21,534 nucleotides of DNA from DATJMJ01 sp035508795. GTDB taxonomy: Bacteria; Actinomycetota; Acidimicrobiia; Acidimicrobiales; Palsa-688. The notes under the pieces are model-generated. The model made no database searches, was not told where the DNA came from, and saw nothing but the letters and a program-made list of their open reading frames with translations. Numbering within the stretch: position 1 is the stretch's first letter; every line of letters begins with the position of its first letter. The translations under genes were made by a program, and so were the position numbers. Positions 14,265 through 21,534 of this stretch are shown piece by piece. The stretch spans positions 1 to 21,534 of the forward strand of contig DATJMJ010000096.1 of NCBI GenBank assembly GCA_035508795.1, read 5' to 3'.

Positions 14265-15725
14265 TCAAAACGGGAAGGGCCGGTGACCCTGCTGGAGGGT
14301 GACCCAGCGCAACTCGCTGAAAGCTTCGATGCCGGCGTGCCCGCCGAAGCGCCCGTAGCCCGAGTCCCGCACGCCGCCAAAGGGTGCCTGAGCCTCGTCG
14401 TCGACCGATTGGTCGTTCACATGGACGATCCCGGTCCTGAGCCGCCGGGCGATGCCGAAGCCGCGGCGGGCATCCTCGGTGATCACCCCGGCGGTGAGGC
14501 CATAAGAGGTGGCGTTGGCGGCCGCGATCGCCTCGTCGTCGCCCTCCACGGAGAGCACCGTGCACACAGGGCCGAAGATCTCCTCCTTTTCGATCGGCAT
14601 CTCGGCTTTGACGCCCGAAAGCACCGAGGCAGGGTACACCGAGCCATCGGGACGGCCGCCGCCCGAAAGTAGCTCTGCCCCCTTGTCGGTGGCTGCCTGG
14701 ACGAGGTCGGCGACGCGCGTGGCGGCCGAGGCGGAGATGAGCGGGCCGATGAGGGTGCCGGGGTCACGGGGGTCGCCGGCGGGCAGTTTGGCGGCCTTTT
14801 GGGCGAGGCGGGACGTCAGCTCGGCCACGATGGGACGCTGCGCTATCACCCGGTCAGCGGACATGCAGATCTGCCCCGAGTTCATGTAGGCCGCGAAGGC
14901 GATGGCGTTGACTGCGTAGTCGAGGTCGGCGTCGTCGAGCACGATGACCGAATTTTTGCCGCCGAGCTCGAGCACCGCTGGCGTGAGGTGGCGCGCCGCG
15001 ATCTCGCCGATCGTGCGGCCCACCTTGGTCGACCCCGTGAAGCTGACCCGCCGCACGCGAGGGTCCGAGATGAGCGTCTCCGCCACCTGGGCCGCGTCCT
15101 CGGGCGCTGTCGTGACTACGTTGAGCGCCCCCGGTGGGAATCCTGCGTCGGATAGCACCTCCGCCAGGAACAGGCCGGCGGAAATGGGAGCGTGCTCGCT
15201 CGGCTTCAGGACGACCGTGTTACCGGCGGCAAGCGGCGCGGCTATGGCGCGCGTACCGAGGATGATCGGGGCGTTCCAGGGGGCGAAAGACACGACCACT
15301 CCGGCAGGTTGGCGCAGAGCCAGGGAGAACGCTCCGGGCATCGAGGTGGCCAGCACCTCGCCAACAGGCTGGGTCACAAGCGATGCCGCCTCCCTCAGCA
15401 TCTCGGCTGCCAGGTGGACGTTGAAGTGGCCCCACGGTGCGATGGCACCGGTCTCCGAAGTCATCAGGGACGCAGCGTCTTGCGCCCGGGACTCGAGCAA
15501 GTCCGCTGCGCGGAGGAACAACCTGCGCCGCTCGCTCGGGGCGACGTCGGCCCAGCTGGCGAAAGCCCCCTCAGCTGCGTCGACCGCGCGCCGGGCGTCC
15601 TCGGGCCCAGCGGCGGCAACCGTCGCGAAAGTCTCCCCCGTGAACGGGTCCACGTCGGCCACGCGCCGGCCGCTCGAGGCACCCTCGGCTTGCCCCCCGA
15701 TGAAAAGCTGGCGCTCCGTCGTCAC
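14265..15725 (-). CDS. NAD(P)-dependent aldehyde dehydrogenase, aromatic-aldehyde type
   Basis: This ALDH-superfamily enzyme has 486 residues and oxidises an aldehyde to its acid. Catalytic Cys287 is in SGQICMS, general-base Glu253 in LELGGKN, and the cofactor residues lie in FAPWNAP (148-154) and KPSE (174-177). GAIAPWGHFNVHLAAEMLREAASL and the ending APFGGVRDSGYGRFGG recall benzaldehyde, salicylaldehyde and vanillin dehydrogenases. The pca genes behind it make vanillin or 4-hydroxybenzaldehyde reasonable substrates, but this is inference. GTG at 15725 has AGGAGG four bases upstream and overlaps the livM stop by four bases, which ties the enzyme to the importer. No vanillate demethylase or 4-hydroxybenzoate hydroxylase gene is in the window to complete the route to protocatechuate. 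Confidence 0.9.
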   Translation of the reverse strand: MTTERQLFIGGQAEGASSGRRVADVDPFTGETFATVAAAGPEDARRAVDAAEGAFASWADVAPSERRRLFLRAADLLESRAQDAASLMTSETGAIAPWGHFNVHLAAEMLREAASLVTQPVGEVLATSMPGAFSLALRQPAGVVVSFAPWNAPIILGTRAIAAPLAAGNTVVLKPSEHAPISAGLFLAEVLSDAGFPPGALNVVTTAPEDAAQVAETLISDPRVRRVSFTGSTKVGRTIGEIAARHLTPAVLELGGKNSVIVLDDADLDYAVNAIAFAAYMNSGQICMSADRVIAQRPIVAELTSRLAQKAAKLPAGDPRDPGTLIGPLISASAATRVADLVQAATDKGAELLSGGGRPDGSVYPASVLSGVKAEMPIEKEEIFGPVCTVLSVEGDDEAIAAANATSYGLTAGVITEDARRGFGIARRLRTGIVHVNDQSVDDEAQAPFGGVRDSGYGRFGGHAGIEAFSELRWVTLQQGHRPFPF

Positions 15726-16825
15726 GGTCCCTCCTCTCCAGGGCCGGCTGCACCGGGCCCGGTACCACCAACCTTGCCACGTCCTGGCCTGCGAGGCCCG
15801 AAGTGGACGTAATAGCCGACCGGGAACAACTGCACCGGGGCCCTCGAAGTGATGATCCCCCAAAGCCCTTGCCTCGCCCAAATGGCCATTGCCATCGCGA
15901 CCGACCCGAGGATTATCAGGTACCAGGCGTTGTAATTAGCCAGCGTCTGTTGCATCACGAAGAAAACTATCGAGCCGGCAATGGGGCCTTCGATCGTGCC
16001 CAGGCCGCCGATCAGGACGGCGAAGATCATGTAAGCGGTCCACTGGACGTTGAAGACGTTGCCCGGCTCGACTTCGAGCTGGCTGATCGCGAGCACGGTA
16101 CCGGCGCCGGCGCACCCGGCGGCAGCCAGTACGTAGACGGCCCTCTTGGCGGTCATAACCCGTGAACCGACGCTGCGAGCGCCGACCTCGTTGTCCCTTA
16201 CGGCTGTCAGGACAAGCCCGAGACGGCTGCGCAACAAGGCGTACACTCCCAGGACCGACAGCGCGGTGATCCCGAGGCCCAACCAGTAGTAATCCCGCAG
16301 CAGGTTGGCCGCGCCGAAGCCGTCGAGGCCTGGGACGGCCGTGCCCGTCGTACCGCCGAGGGACCCGAAGCGTGCGACGAACAGTATGGCGATCTCGGCG
16401 AGGACCCAGGTGGCGATCGCAAAGTAGGCACCGGACAAGCGGAAAACGAGCCATGAAGCCGGCACCGCCAGCACTGCCGCGGCCACCACGGCCACCGGTA
16501 CCGTGGCGAAAGGCTCCCAGCCGTGCTGCGCAAGCACGAGGACGGTGTAGGCACCCGCACCTATGTACAGCTGCTGGCCAACCGAGACCAGGCCGACGTA
16601 GCCGGCGAGAGCGTTCCACATCGTCGAGACGCAAACGAGTATGTAAAGGTTGACGAGGTCGGAAATGAAGCCCTGGCTTGCAAAAGCCGGGAGCAGGGCC
16701 AGTACGGCGAGCCCGGATGCGCCGGCCAGGCCGGCCCATGTACCTGAGCGGCGCGAACGCGTGACGACAAAGCTCGTGCCGCCCGGCGCAGTGCCGTCGG
16801 GAGCCGCCAGAGCGCCGAGCGTCAC
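15722..16825 (-). CDS. livM: ABC transporter permease, LivM family
   Basis: This is the second permease of a branched-chain amino-acid-type importer, 367 residues with about ten hydrophobic segments. NALAGYVGLVSVGQQLYIGAGAY (71-93) is the conserved LivM motif near the first helices. The cytoplasmic loop RSRLGLVLTAVRDNEVGARSVG contacts the ATPase. AGAGTVLAISQLEVEPGNVF and GGLGTIEGPIAGS are further family landmarks. A Gly/Pro-rich tail follows the last helix. The GTG start overlaps the livH stop by four bases (GTGA), with AAGGCGG just upstream. Its own stop overlaps the dehydrogenase start the same way. The symbol denotes family only: the ligand is more likely an aromatic compound than an amino acid, given the operon. 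Confidence 0.9.
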   Translation of the reverse strand: MTLGALAAPDGTAPGGTSFVVTRSRRSGTWAGLAGASGLAVLALLPAFASQGFISDLVNLYILVCVSTMWNALAGYVGLVSVGQQLYIGAGAYTVLVLAQHGWEPFATVPVAVVAAAVLAVPASWLVFRLSGAYFAIATWVLAEIAILFVARFGSLGGTTGTAVPGLDGFGAANLLRDYYWLGLGITALSVLGVYALLRSRLGLVLTAVRDNEVGARSVGSRVMTAKRAVYVLAAAGCAGAGTVLAISQLEVEPGNVFNVQWTAYMIFAVLIGGLGTIEGPIAGSIVFFVMQQTLANYNAWYLIILGSVAMAMAIWARQGLWGIITSRAPVQLFPVGYYVHFGPRRPGRGKVGGTGPGAAGPGEEGP

Positions 16826-17691
16826 AGCACCGCCTTTTTGGGGAACAGCCCTCGCGGCCTTACCGCAAGCACTGCCAGGAAGACGAGGTACGGGAGCATC
16901 GCCCCGAAATCGGGGTCGACGAGAGAGCCGAGCGTCGTCGCCAACCCGAGCACGATCCCGCCCGCCAGTGTCCCCCAGAGAGACCCGAGACCGCCGATCA
17001 CGACAGCAGCGAAGCCGTAAAGCAGGTAGGACGGCCCGGTTGTGGGCGATATCGACGTGTACATCCCGAGCGCGAGGCCAGCGAGCGCGACCGTGGCGGC
17101 GGCTATGGCGGCGGCAACCCCAAACAGGTGCCGGTAGTTGGCGCCCACCATCTGGGCAGCCTCGCGGTCGTCGGCCACCGCCCTCACCATCCGCCCGGTA
17201 CGTGTCCGGCGCAGGAAAAGGTGTATGCCCGCAAGCGAAACGACGGCGGCACCGAGGAAGATCATCGACAGGTAGGGCACCGAGAGCTGGCTCGACACCA
17301 CGATCGAGCTCGACACGAGCGACCCGATATTGAGCGATTGGCTGTTGGCGCTGTAGACCTCGAGCAGGACGTTCTCGAGCACGATCGAAAGCCCGAAAGT
17401 CACGAGGAGGGTCGTGACCGGGCCCGAGTCGAGGCTGCGCTGGAGGAAGTAGCGCTGACCGAGGTAGCCCCCTGCGATGAAGACCGGGACGACCAGTACG
17501 AACACCCATATCGCAGGGATGTGCGTCACCGCTATCAGGCTGAGGCCGAGGTAGACGGCGGCGACCGCGATGTCGCCATGAGCGAGGTTGATCACCTCCA
17601 TCACCCCGAACATGAGCGACAGGCCGCAGGCGAACAGGGCGAACAGCCCACCGAGCAGCAGCCCCTGGATGACGGCGTTGAGGTATGTCAC
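16822..17691 (-). CDS. livH: ABC transporter permease, LivH family
   Basis: This is the first permease of the same importer, 289 residues. LNAVIQGLLLGGLFALFACGLSLMFGVMEVINLAHGD (4-40) is an almost textbook LivH N-terminus, including INLAHGD. The loop RRTRTGRMVRAVADDREAAQMVGAN is the ATPase-contact segment, and AAVVIGGLGSLWGTLAGGIVLG is the conserved late motif. It ends in RPRGLFPKKAVL, also typical. The GTG start at 17691 overlaps the livF stop by four bases. The upstream ribosome site is weak (only CACGAGC), consistent with reliance on translational coupling. It pairs with LivM in the membrane. Confidence 0.92.
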   Translation of the reverse strand: MTYLNAVIQGLLLGGLFALFACGLSLMFGVMEVINLAHGDIAVAAVYLGLSLIAVTHIPAIWVFVLVVPVFIAGGYLGQRYFLQRSLDSGPVTTLLVTFGLSIVLENVLLEVYSANSQSLNIGSLVSSSIVVSSQLSVPYLSMIFLGAAVVSLAGIHLFLRRTRTGRMVRAVADDREAAQMVGANYRHLFGVAAAIAAATVALAGLALGMYTSISPTTGPSYLLYGFAAVVIGGLGSLWGTLAGGIVLGLATTLGSLVDPDFGAMLPYLVFLAVLAVRPRGLFPKKAVL

Positions 17692-18416
17692 GCGCTCGTG
17701 CGCCGCCCGGCTTGGGAGATGCCGAAATAGGCCGCCTCGACTTGCGCAACGTCGAGCTCGGACGGGCGCCCTTGCAACGTCTGGCGCCCTTCGAGCAGGC
17801 AGTGGACGCTCCCGGCGAGCTTGAGCGCCTGGCGGACATCTTGCTCGACCAGGACCACCCCGAGGCCAGAGCTCACCAGCTCGGGCAGGACCGAATAGAT
17901 CCGCTTGAGCGCAAGGGGCGACAAACCAAGCGACGGCTCGTCTAGCAGGAGGGCTCTCGGGTTGGTGAGGAGCGCTCTGGCGATAGCCACGGCTTGCTGC
18001 TCGCCGCCTGATAGCTGCGAGGCTGGTTGGCGCCTGCGCTCGAGCATCCAAGGGAAAACCTCGAAGACCCGCTTCAGGTCCCAGGGCCCCTCGCGTGAGC
18101 AATACCGGCCCGTGAGAAGGTTTTCCTCGAGGTTGAGCGACCCGAACAACCGGCGGCCTTCGGGCACGAGGACGAGCCCGGCGGCGACCCTGCGGTCGGG
18201 CCCCGTACGGGTGATGTCCACCCCGTCGAGGACGACCGAGCCCGCCGAAGGTGCGTGCAGCCCGGCGATAGTCCGCAGCAGCGTCGACTTGCCCGCCCCG
18301 TTGGCGCCGATGACCGCCACCACCTCTCCCGCTCCCACCGAGAGCGTGACGCCGTGGAGAGCCTGCAACTGGCCGTGGTGCACGCTGAGGTCGCACACCT
18401 GGAGGAGCGTGCTCAC
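17688..18416 (-). CDS. livF: ABC transporter ATP-binding protein, LivF family
   Basis: This ATPase subunit has 242 residues. Walker A is GANGAGKST (37-45), the signature is LSGGEQQ (135-141), and Walker B is RALLLDEPSLGLSP (154-167). VPEGRRLFGSLNLEENL is the LivF-specific stretch after the Q-loop. It ends with YFGISQAGRRTSA, close to the usual AYLG end of LivF. The GTG start at 18416 overlaps the livG stop by four bases; the frame is open upstream only across livG. All ATPase motifs are intact here, in contrast to the partner LivG. Confidence 0.93.
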   Translation of the reverse strand: MSTLLQVCDLSVHHGQLQALHGVTLSVGAGEVVAVIGANGAGKSTLLRTIAGLHAPSAGSVVLDGVDITRTGPDRRVAAGLVLVPEGRRLFGSLNLEENLLTGRYCSREGPWDLKRVFEVFPWMLERRRQPASQLSGGEQQAVAIARALLTNPRALLLDEPSLGLSPLALKRIYSVLPELVSSGLGVVLVEQDVRQALKLAGSVHCLLEGRQTLQGRPSELDVAQVEAAYFGISQAGRRTSA

Positions 18417-19234
18417 GCGTCGCTCAGCTCTTCTTCCCTGCCGAGGTAGACATCCCTTACCCGGGGGTCGGAAAGGACCTCCTCCGGCTTGCCGTCGGCG
18501 ATCACCGTCCCTCCATCGAGGCAGACCAGCCTCCCTGCCGTTTCCACCAACGCCCTCACCACGTGCTCCACCCAGATGACGGCGATGGCCTCCCCGCCGG
18601 CGCGGCCTGCCGAAAAGGCCCGGATGACCGCGATCAGCTCGGCTACCTCGGGATCGGTCAGACCGGCTGCGACCTCGTCGAGCAGCAGCAGGCGCGGCCG
18701 GGTGGCCACCGCCCTCGCGACCTCGAGGCGCTTGCGTGAAAGCAGCCCAAGCTCCCCGGCAGGCCGGTTGGCATCGCGGACGAGCCCCGTCTCTCCCAGC
18801 ACCCAAAAAGTGTGCTCGTAGGCCGCTTGCCTGCGGAGGCCGGCCCCCGCTTCCGCCGCCAAAAGGACGTTTTCGAAGACGGTCATCTTCTCGAACGGCC
18901 GGGGCACCTGGTAAGTGCGCCCGATCCCCAGACGGCAACGGGCCGCCGGGCCGAGCCGGTTTACCACCTGGCCCCCGAGGACGACGTCGCCGCTGTCGGG
19001 AGCCAAGTCGCCCGAAATGATGCTGAAGACACTCGTCTTCCCGGCGCCGTTCGGGCCCACGACTCCCAACAGCTCGCTTTGGCCGACCTCGAGGCAAAGC
19101 TGGTCGGCTACCGTCACACGGCCGAAACGCTTGCTAACTCGGTCAAGTTTGAGCAGCGGGGGCCGCCCGGGCGGGGCAGGGGCGCTCGCGGTGCGCGCCG
19201 GGAGCGGCCCTGGCTCAGGCGTTTGTCGGCTCAA
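18413..19234 (-). CDS. livG: ABC transporter ATP-binding protein, LivG family
   Basis: This is the second ATPase subunit, 273 residues from TTG 19234. Walker A is GPNGAGKTS (60-68) and Walker B is LLLLDEVAAGL. The signature loop reads ELGLLSRKRLEVARA where LivG proteins usually have a Gly-Gln or Ala-Gly pair before the basic residues (for example AYGQQRRLEIAR), so the signature glycine appears to be lost. The catalytic Glu is present, with Val after it instead of Pro. A 25-residue Pro/Ala-rich extension precedes the conserved start LLKLDRVSKRFG. The start is uncertain: TTG 19234 overlaps the binding-protein gene by 20 bases, and ATG 19264 would overlap it by 50. Neither has a strong ribosome site. 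Confidence 0.85.
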   Translation of the reverse strand: MSRQTPEPGPLPARTASAPAPPGRPPLLKLDRVSKRFGRVTVADQLCLEVGQSELLGVVGPNGAGKTSVFSIISGDLAPDSGDVVLGGQVVNRLGPAARCRLGIGRTYQVPRPFEKMTVFENVLLAAEAGAGLRRQAAYEHTFWVLGETGLVRDANRPAGELGLLSRKRLEVARAVATRPRLLLLDEVAAGLTDPEVAELIAVIRAFSAGRAGGEAIAVIWVEHVVRALVETAGRLVCLDGGTVIADGKPEEVLSDPRVRDVYLGREEELSDA

Positions 19235-20693
19235 GAGTCCCGTTGAGGGGCCAGGACGGGGCATCCGAATTGTCGACTACGTACATGGCGTACGGGAAAT
19301 CGGTGAACTTGCCTGGCTTTCCCGGCTTCCACTGCACCCCGGCAGCGGGGATGACCGCCACGCCCGGAGCAGGACCGCTCGTGAAGTCGATCTCCCCGTT
19401 CATCCCCTCGTACTTCATGGTATGGAGCTTGTCGGCCACTTCATGGTGGTCGTGGGGGTCGCTCGCAGTGCTGAGGGCGTTGTAGGCGACTTCGAACGCG
19501 GCGTAGGTGGACCCGATCGCCTGTGTCCACTGTTGGCCGGTGCTTTGCTGGTACGCCTCGGCGAGCCCGGCAGCGCTCAGGCCGGTGAGCGAGGACTTGT
19601 AGGGAGCGAAAGGCGACCACCACGAATCGGTGGCCACGTTGTCCACGAGCGAGCCGAGGGCCTTTACGTCGTCAGGGAAGAGGAGCACCTTGGCGACCGT
19701 TGCCAATTTCGGCTTGAAACCCTGCTGCGCGGCCTGCTTCCAGAAGGTGTTGAAGTCGGGTGGCAGCGGGACATTGACGAAAAGCTCGCAGTCGTGCGAC
19801 TTGAAGTCCGAGATCATGGTCGTGAAGTTGGCCGTGCCGTCGGGGTAGGCGCCCCCGTCGACGGGCTTGTACCCGGCGGCTTTCGCCATGGGCGGGAAGG
19901 CAGCTCTGAACGCGTTGCCGTCGGCGTCGTTGGGGAACATCTCCGCGACCACCTTGTTCGTCCGGATCCGGTCCCACATCGAAATGAAGCATTTGCCAAA
20001 ACCCTCGAGCCCGAAGAAGAACATGACGTTGAACTCGAACTTCTGGACCGGCTTTACAGGGTCCCCGCCGAGGCCTGCGTACCAGGCCTGCCAGGGCACC
20101 ACCGTCGAAACGCAAGGGACGCCCTCCGATTCGCAAAGGACGGCAACGGGGTTGTCGGTCTCGGGCGTCGAGCTCGTGATCATGAGGTCGATGTTGTTGT
20201 TGAGGATGAGGTCTCTCGCGACTTCCGACGCCCGGTTGGGGTCAGACTGGCTGTCCTTGCTCAGGATCGTGACGCTGTACGACTTCCCCCCGACCTTGAA
20301 GCCCTTTGAGTAAGCCGACGTTTGCCTTATCTGGCTGAGGGCGAAGTTGTTTGAGGTGGCGAAGTCGGCGAGCGAGCCGGTCTGGGGGCCGACGAAGCCG
20401 ATGTTGATGTTGCTCGACGAGCTGGCTGAGCCGGTCAGGCGCCTGGCCGCTGCACCCATCAGCTTGCCCGTCCCGAGCAGCCTGTCTGCGCCGAGGAAGG
20501 CCGCTCCCCCGCCCACCCCCATGAGGAGCTGGCGCCGCGAAATAACGGGTTGCCCCGCCTCCTCCCCGGCAGGGTGGCCGGGCGCTCCAAGCGACGCTCT
20601 CCGGGCGGCGTACCCCTCGGCCGCATCCGGGCTCGTCGCACTACCGCCGGAGGGTTGCCTGGGGCCCTCGTGGCTGTGGTCGAACTGTGGCAC
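19215..20693 (-). CDS. ABC transporter substrate-binding protein, Peripla_BP_6 (LivK-like), Tat signal
   Basis: This is the extracytoplasmic receptor of the Liv-type importer and the first gene of the long operon, 492 residues. About 50 polar residues precede a twin-arginine motif SRRQLLMG (52-59) and a hydrophobic stretch GVGGGAAFLGADRLL, so export by the Tat system is likely; a Ser-rich linker follows. The mature domain starts around NINIGFVGPQTGSLADF (95-111), the standard first strand and ligand loop of the family. ILSKDSQSDPNRASEVARDLI and the late YVVDNSDAPSWPL are also family-like. GTG at 20693 has AGGAG about seven bases upstream. Liv-type receptors bind amino acids, amides or aromatic acids; an aromatic acid is inferred from the pca genes behind it. 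Confidence 0.9.
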   Translation of the reverse strand: MPQFDHSHEGPRQPSGGSATSPDAAEGYAARRASLGAPGHPAGEEAGQPVISRRQLLMGVGGGAAFLGADRLLGTGKLMGAAARRLTGSASSSSNINIGFVGPQTGSLADFATSNNFALSQIRQTSAYSKGFKVGGKSYSVTILSKDSQSDPNRASEVARDLILNNNIDLMITSSTPETDNPVAVLCESEGVPCVSTVVPWQAWYAGLGGDPVKPVQKFEFNVMFFFGLEGFGKCFISMWDRIRTNKVVAEMFPNDADGNAFRAAFPPMAKAAGYKPVDGGAYPDGTANFTTMISDFKSHDCELFVNVPLPPDFNTFWKQAAQQGFKPKLATVAKVLLFPDDVKALGSLVDNVATDSWWSPFAPYKSSLTGLSAAGLAEAYQQSTGQQWTQAIGSTYAAFEVAYNALSTASDPHDHHEVADKLHTMKYEGMNGEIDFTSGPAPGVAVIPAAGVQWKPGKPGKFTDFPYAMYVVDNSDAPSWPLNGTLEPTNA

Positions 20694-20825
20694 TGGCCTC
20701 TCCTGTCAGGTGCGGGCGCTCGTAGGCGCCGGGCTGGTACAGCTGTTCGCTATGCGTACAATGCGTTCACTCCGTGTACAGGATGTTATAGCGTGTGCTC
20801 AGCGCAAGGAAGGCAGTCAGCGGAT
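20694..20825. promoter_or_regulatory. Divergent control region of the importer/pca operon and the CoA-transferase gene
   Basis: This 132-base gap separates two divergent start codons. GTACA occurs three times in the same orientation at 20737, 20756 and 20776, spaced 19 and 20 bases apart, close to two helical turns. The first lies against a perfect palindrome ACAGCTGT (20739-20746), and GTACA at 20756 with TGTAC at 20775 forms an inverted pair. TATAAC (complement of 20785-20790) is a good -10 match for the leftward operon and TATAGC (20787-20792) a weaker one rightward. Clear -35 boxes are not visible. A regulator of the IclR, TetR or MarR type is likely to bind here; which one is unknown. 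Confidence 0.5.
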
Positions 20826-21534
20826 ATGGCCGAAATCCTCGATCTCGCTTCAGCCGTTGCGGACCTCGTCCACGACGGCGACTGCGTCGCGCTCGAGGGC
20901 TTTACCCACCTGATCCCTTTTGCGGCGGCTCACGAAATAATCCGCCAGGGCCGCAACGACCTCACCCTCGTCAGGTTGACCCCCGACCTCGTCTTCGACC
21001 AGATGATCGGCATGGGGTGCGCGAGCGCGCTCACCTTCTCGTGGGGGGGCAACCCGGGCGTCGGTTCCCTCCACCGCCTTCGCGACGCGATCGAGCACGG
21101 CTGGCCGCGGCCGATCGCGATCGACGAGCACAGCCACGCAGGCCTTACAAACCGTTACGTCGCAGGTGCCTCGGCGCTCCCCTTCGCCGTCATGCGAGGG
21201 TACGTGGGGACGGACCTCATGTCGCGCTCGCCTACCATCGCCACCGTGGAGTGCCCCTTCACGGGCGAGACGTTGGCCGCCGTCCAGGCGCTGCGGCCCG
21301 ACGTGGCGGTCATCCACGCCCAGCAGGCGGACCGGCGTGGCAACGTGCAGCTGTGGGGCATCACCGGCGTCCAAAAAGAAGCGGTGCTGGCTTCCAAGCG
21401 CTCGCTCGTGACCGTCGAGGAGATCGTCGACGACCTCGGTCCCAAACCCGGGGCCGTGCGGCTCCCGTCGTGGGTGGTCACTGCGGTCGTCGAGGCACCG
21501 GGTGGTTCGCGGCCGTCATATTCGCTCGGTTATT
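20826..21534 (+). CDS. pcaI: CoA-transferase alpha subunit, 3-oxoadipate CoA-transferase-like, 3' partial
   Basis: The frame from ATG 20826 is open to the right edge, giving 236 residues. It belongs to CoA-transferase family I alpha chains, in the glutaconate/3-oxoadipate CoA-transferase branch found in actinobacteria. EGFTHLIPFAAAHEIIRQGRNDLTLVRLTPDLVFDQMIG and SWGGNPGVGSLHRLRDAIEHGWP are characteristic, as is the later VAVIHAQQADRRGNVQLWG. The catalytic Glu of such enzymes lies in the beta subunit, expected just outside the window. It would transfer CoA from succinyl-CoA to 3-oxoadipate, the product of PcaL, which explains its place divergent to the pca operon. GGAAGG lies 12 bases upstream of the start. 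The gene symbol rests on family and context; catI is equally possible. Confidence 0.82.
   Translation, partial: MAEILDLASAVADLVHDGDCVALEGFTHLIPFAAAHEIIRQGRNDLTLVRLTPDLVFDQMIGMGCASALTFSWGGNPGVGSLHRLRDAIEHGWPRPIAIDEHSHAGLTNRYVAGASALPFAVMRGYVGTDLMSRSPTIATVECPFTGETLAAVQALRPDVAVIHAQQADRRGNVQLWGITGVQKEAVLASKRSLVTVEEIVDDLGPKPGAVRLPSWVVTAVVEAPGGSRPSYSLGY

Noticed and set aside
15722..17839. Single 705-residue reading of the livM frame
   Set aside because: Only the part from GTG 16825 resembles LivM. The upstream part runs across livH in another frame and has low-complexity Arg/Pro/Gly composition.
20850..21374. - strand open frame at the right end
   Set aside because: The + strand frame from 20826 is a clear CoA-transferase alpha chain. 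This one is its antisense shadow.
1..21534. CRISPR arrays, tRNA or rRNA genes, insertion sequences, attachment sites
   Set aside because: I looked for regularly spaced repeats, tRNA-like arms, transposase motifs and terminal repeats and saw none.

Overview
The window is high-GC DNA with densely packed genes. Frequent GTG and TTG starts and many 4-base stop/start overlaps point to an actinobacterium. A fused pcaD-pcaC gene and a pcaH-pcaG-pcaB-pcaL order are also typical of Actinomycetota. A soil Acidimicrobiia-like lineage is possible, but that is inference. There are no rRNA or tRNA genes, no CRISPR array and no insertion sequence that I can see. No stretch longer than 300 bases lacks a gene.

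Bases 3-5546 (+ strand) hold a peptide/oligosaccharide-type (Dpp/Opp) ABC importer: a solute-binding protein cut by the window edge, two permeases and two ATPases. The permease and ATPase genes are joined by 4-base overlaps. A 14-bp RNA hairpin sits between the binding protein and the first permease. The last ATPase has an unusual low-complexity tail.

Bases 5598-8751 (- strand) hold a MarR regulator, a 14-helix DHA2-type MFS efflux pump and a small secreted protein of unknown function. A divergent ABM-fold monooxygenase-like gene (8917-9225, +) shares the MarR control region. Next come a region of nested inverted repeats that could fold as a structured RNA (9238-9346), a small GlsB/YeaQ-type membrane protein and a TetR regulator.

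Bases 10574-20693 (- strand) form one long apparent operon of ten genes. Read in its own direction it runs: binding protein, livG, livF, livH, livM, aldehyde dehydrogenase, pcaH, pcaG, pcaB, pcaL. The importer is joined to the catabolic genes by a GTGA overlap between livM and the dehydrogenase. A divergent CoA-transferase alpha subunit (pcaI/catI-like, 20826 to the window end) starts from the same control region. The simplest reading is an uptake-to-central-metabolism unit for lignin-type aromatics. The ABC importer brings in an aromatic acid or aldehyde, the dehydrogenase oxidises an aldehyde to the acid, PcaHG opens protocatechuate, PcaB and PcaL convert the product to 3-oxoadipate, and the CoA-transferase activates it. 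The substrate of the importer and of the dehydrogenase is inferred from context only. The individual families are known. What deserves a second look is the fusion of a Liv-type importer and an aldehyde dehydrogenase into the protocatechuate operon, with the three-repeat control region upstream.
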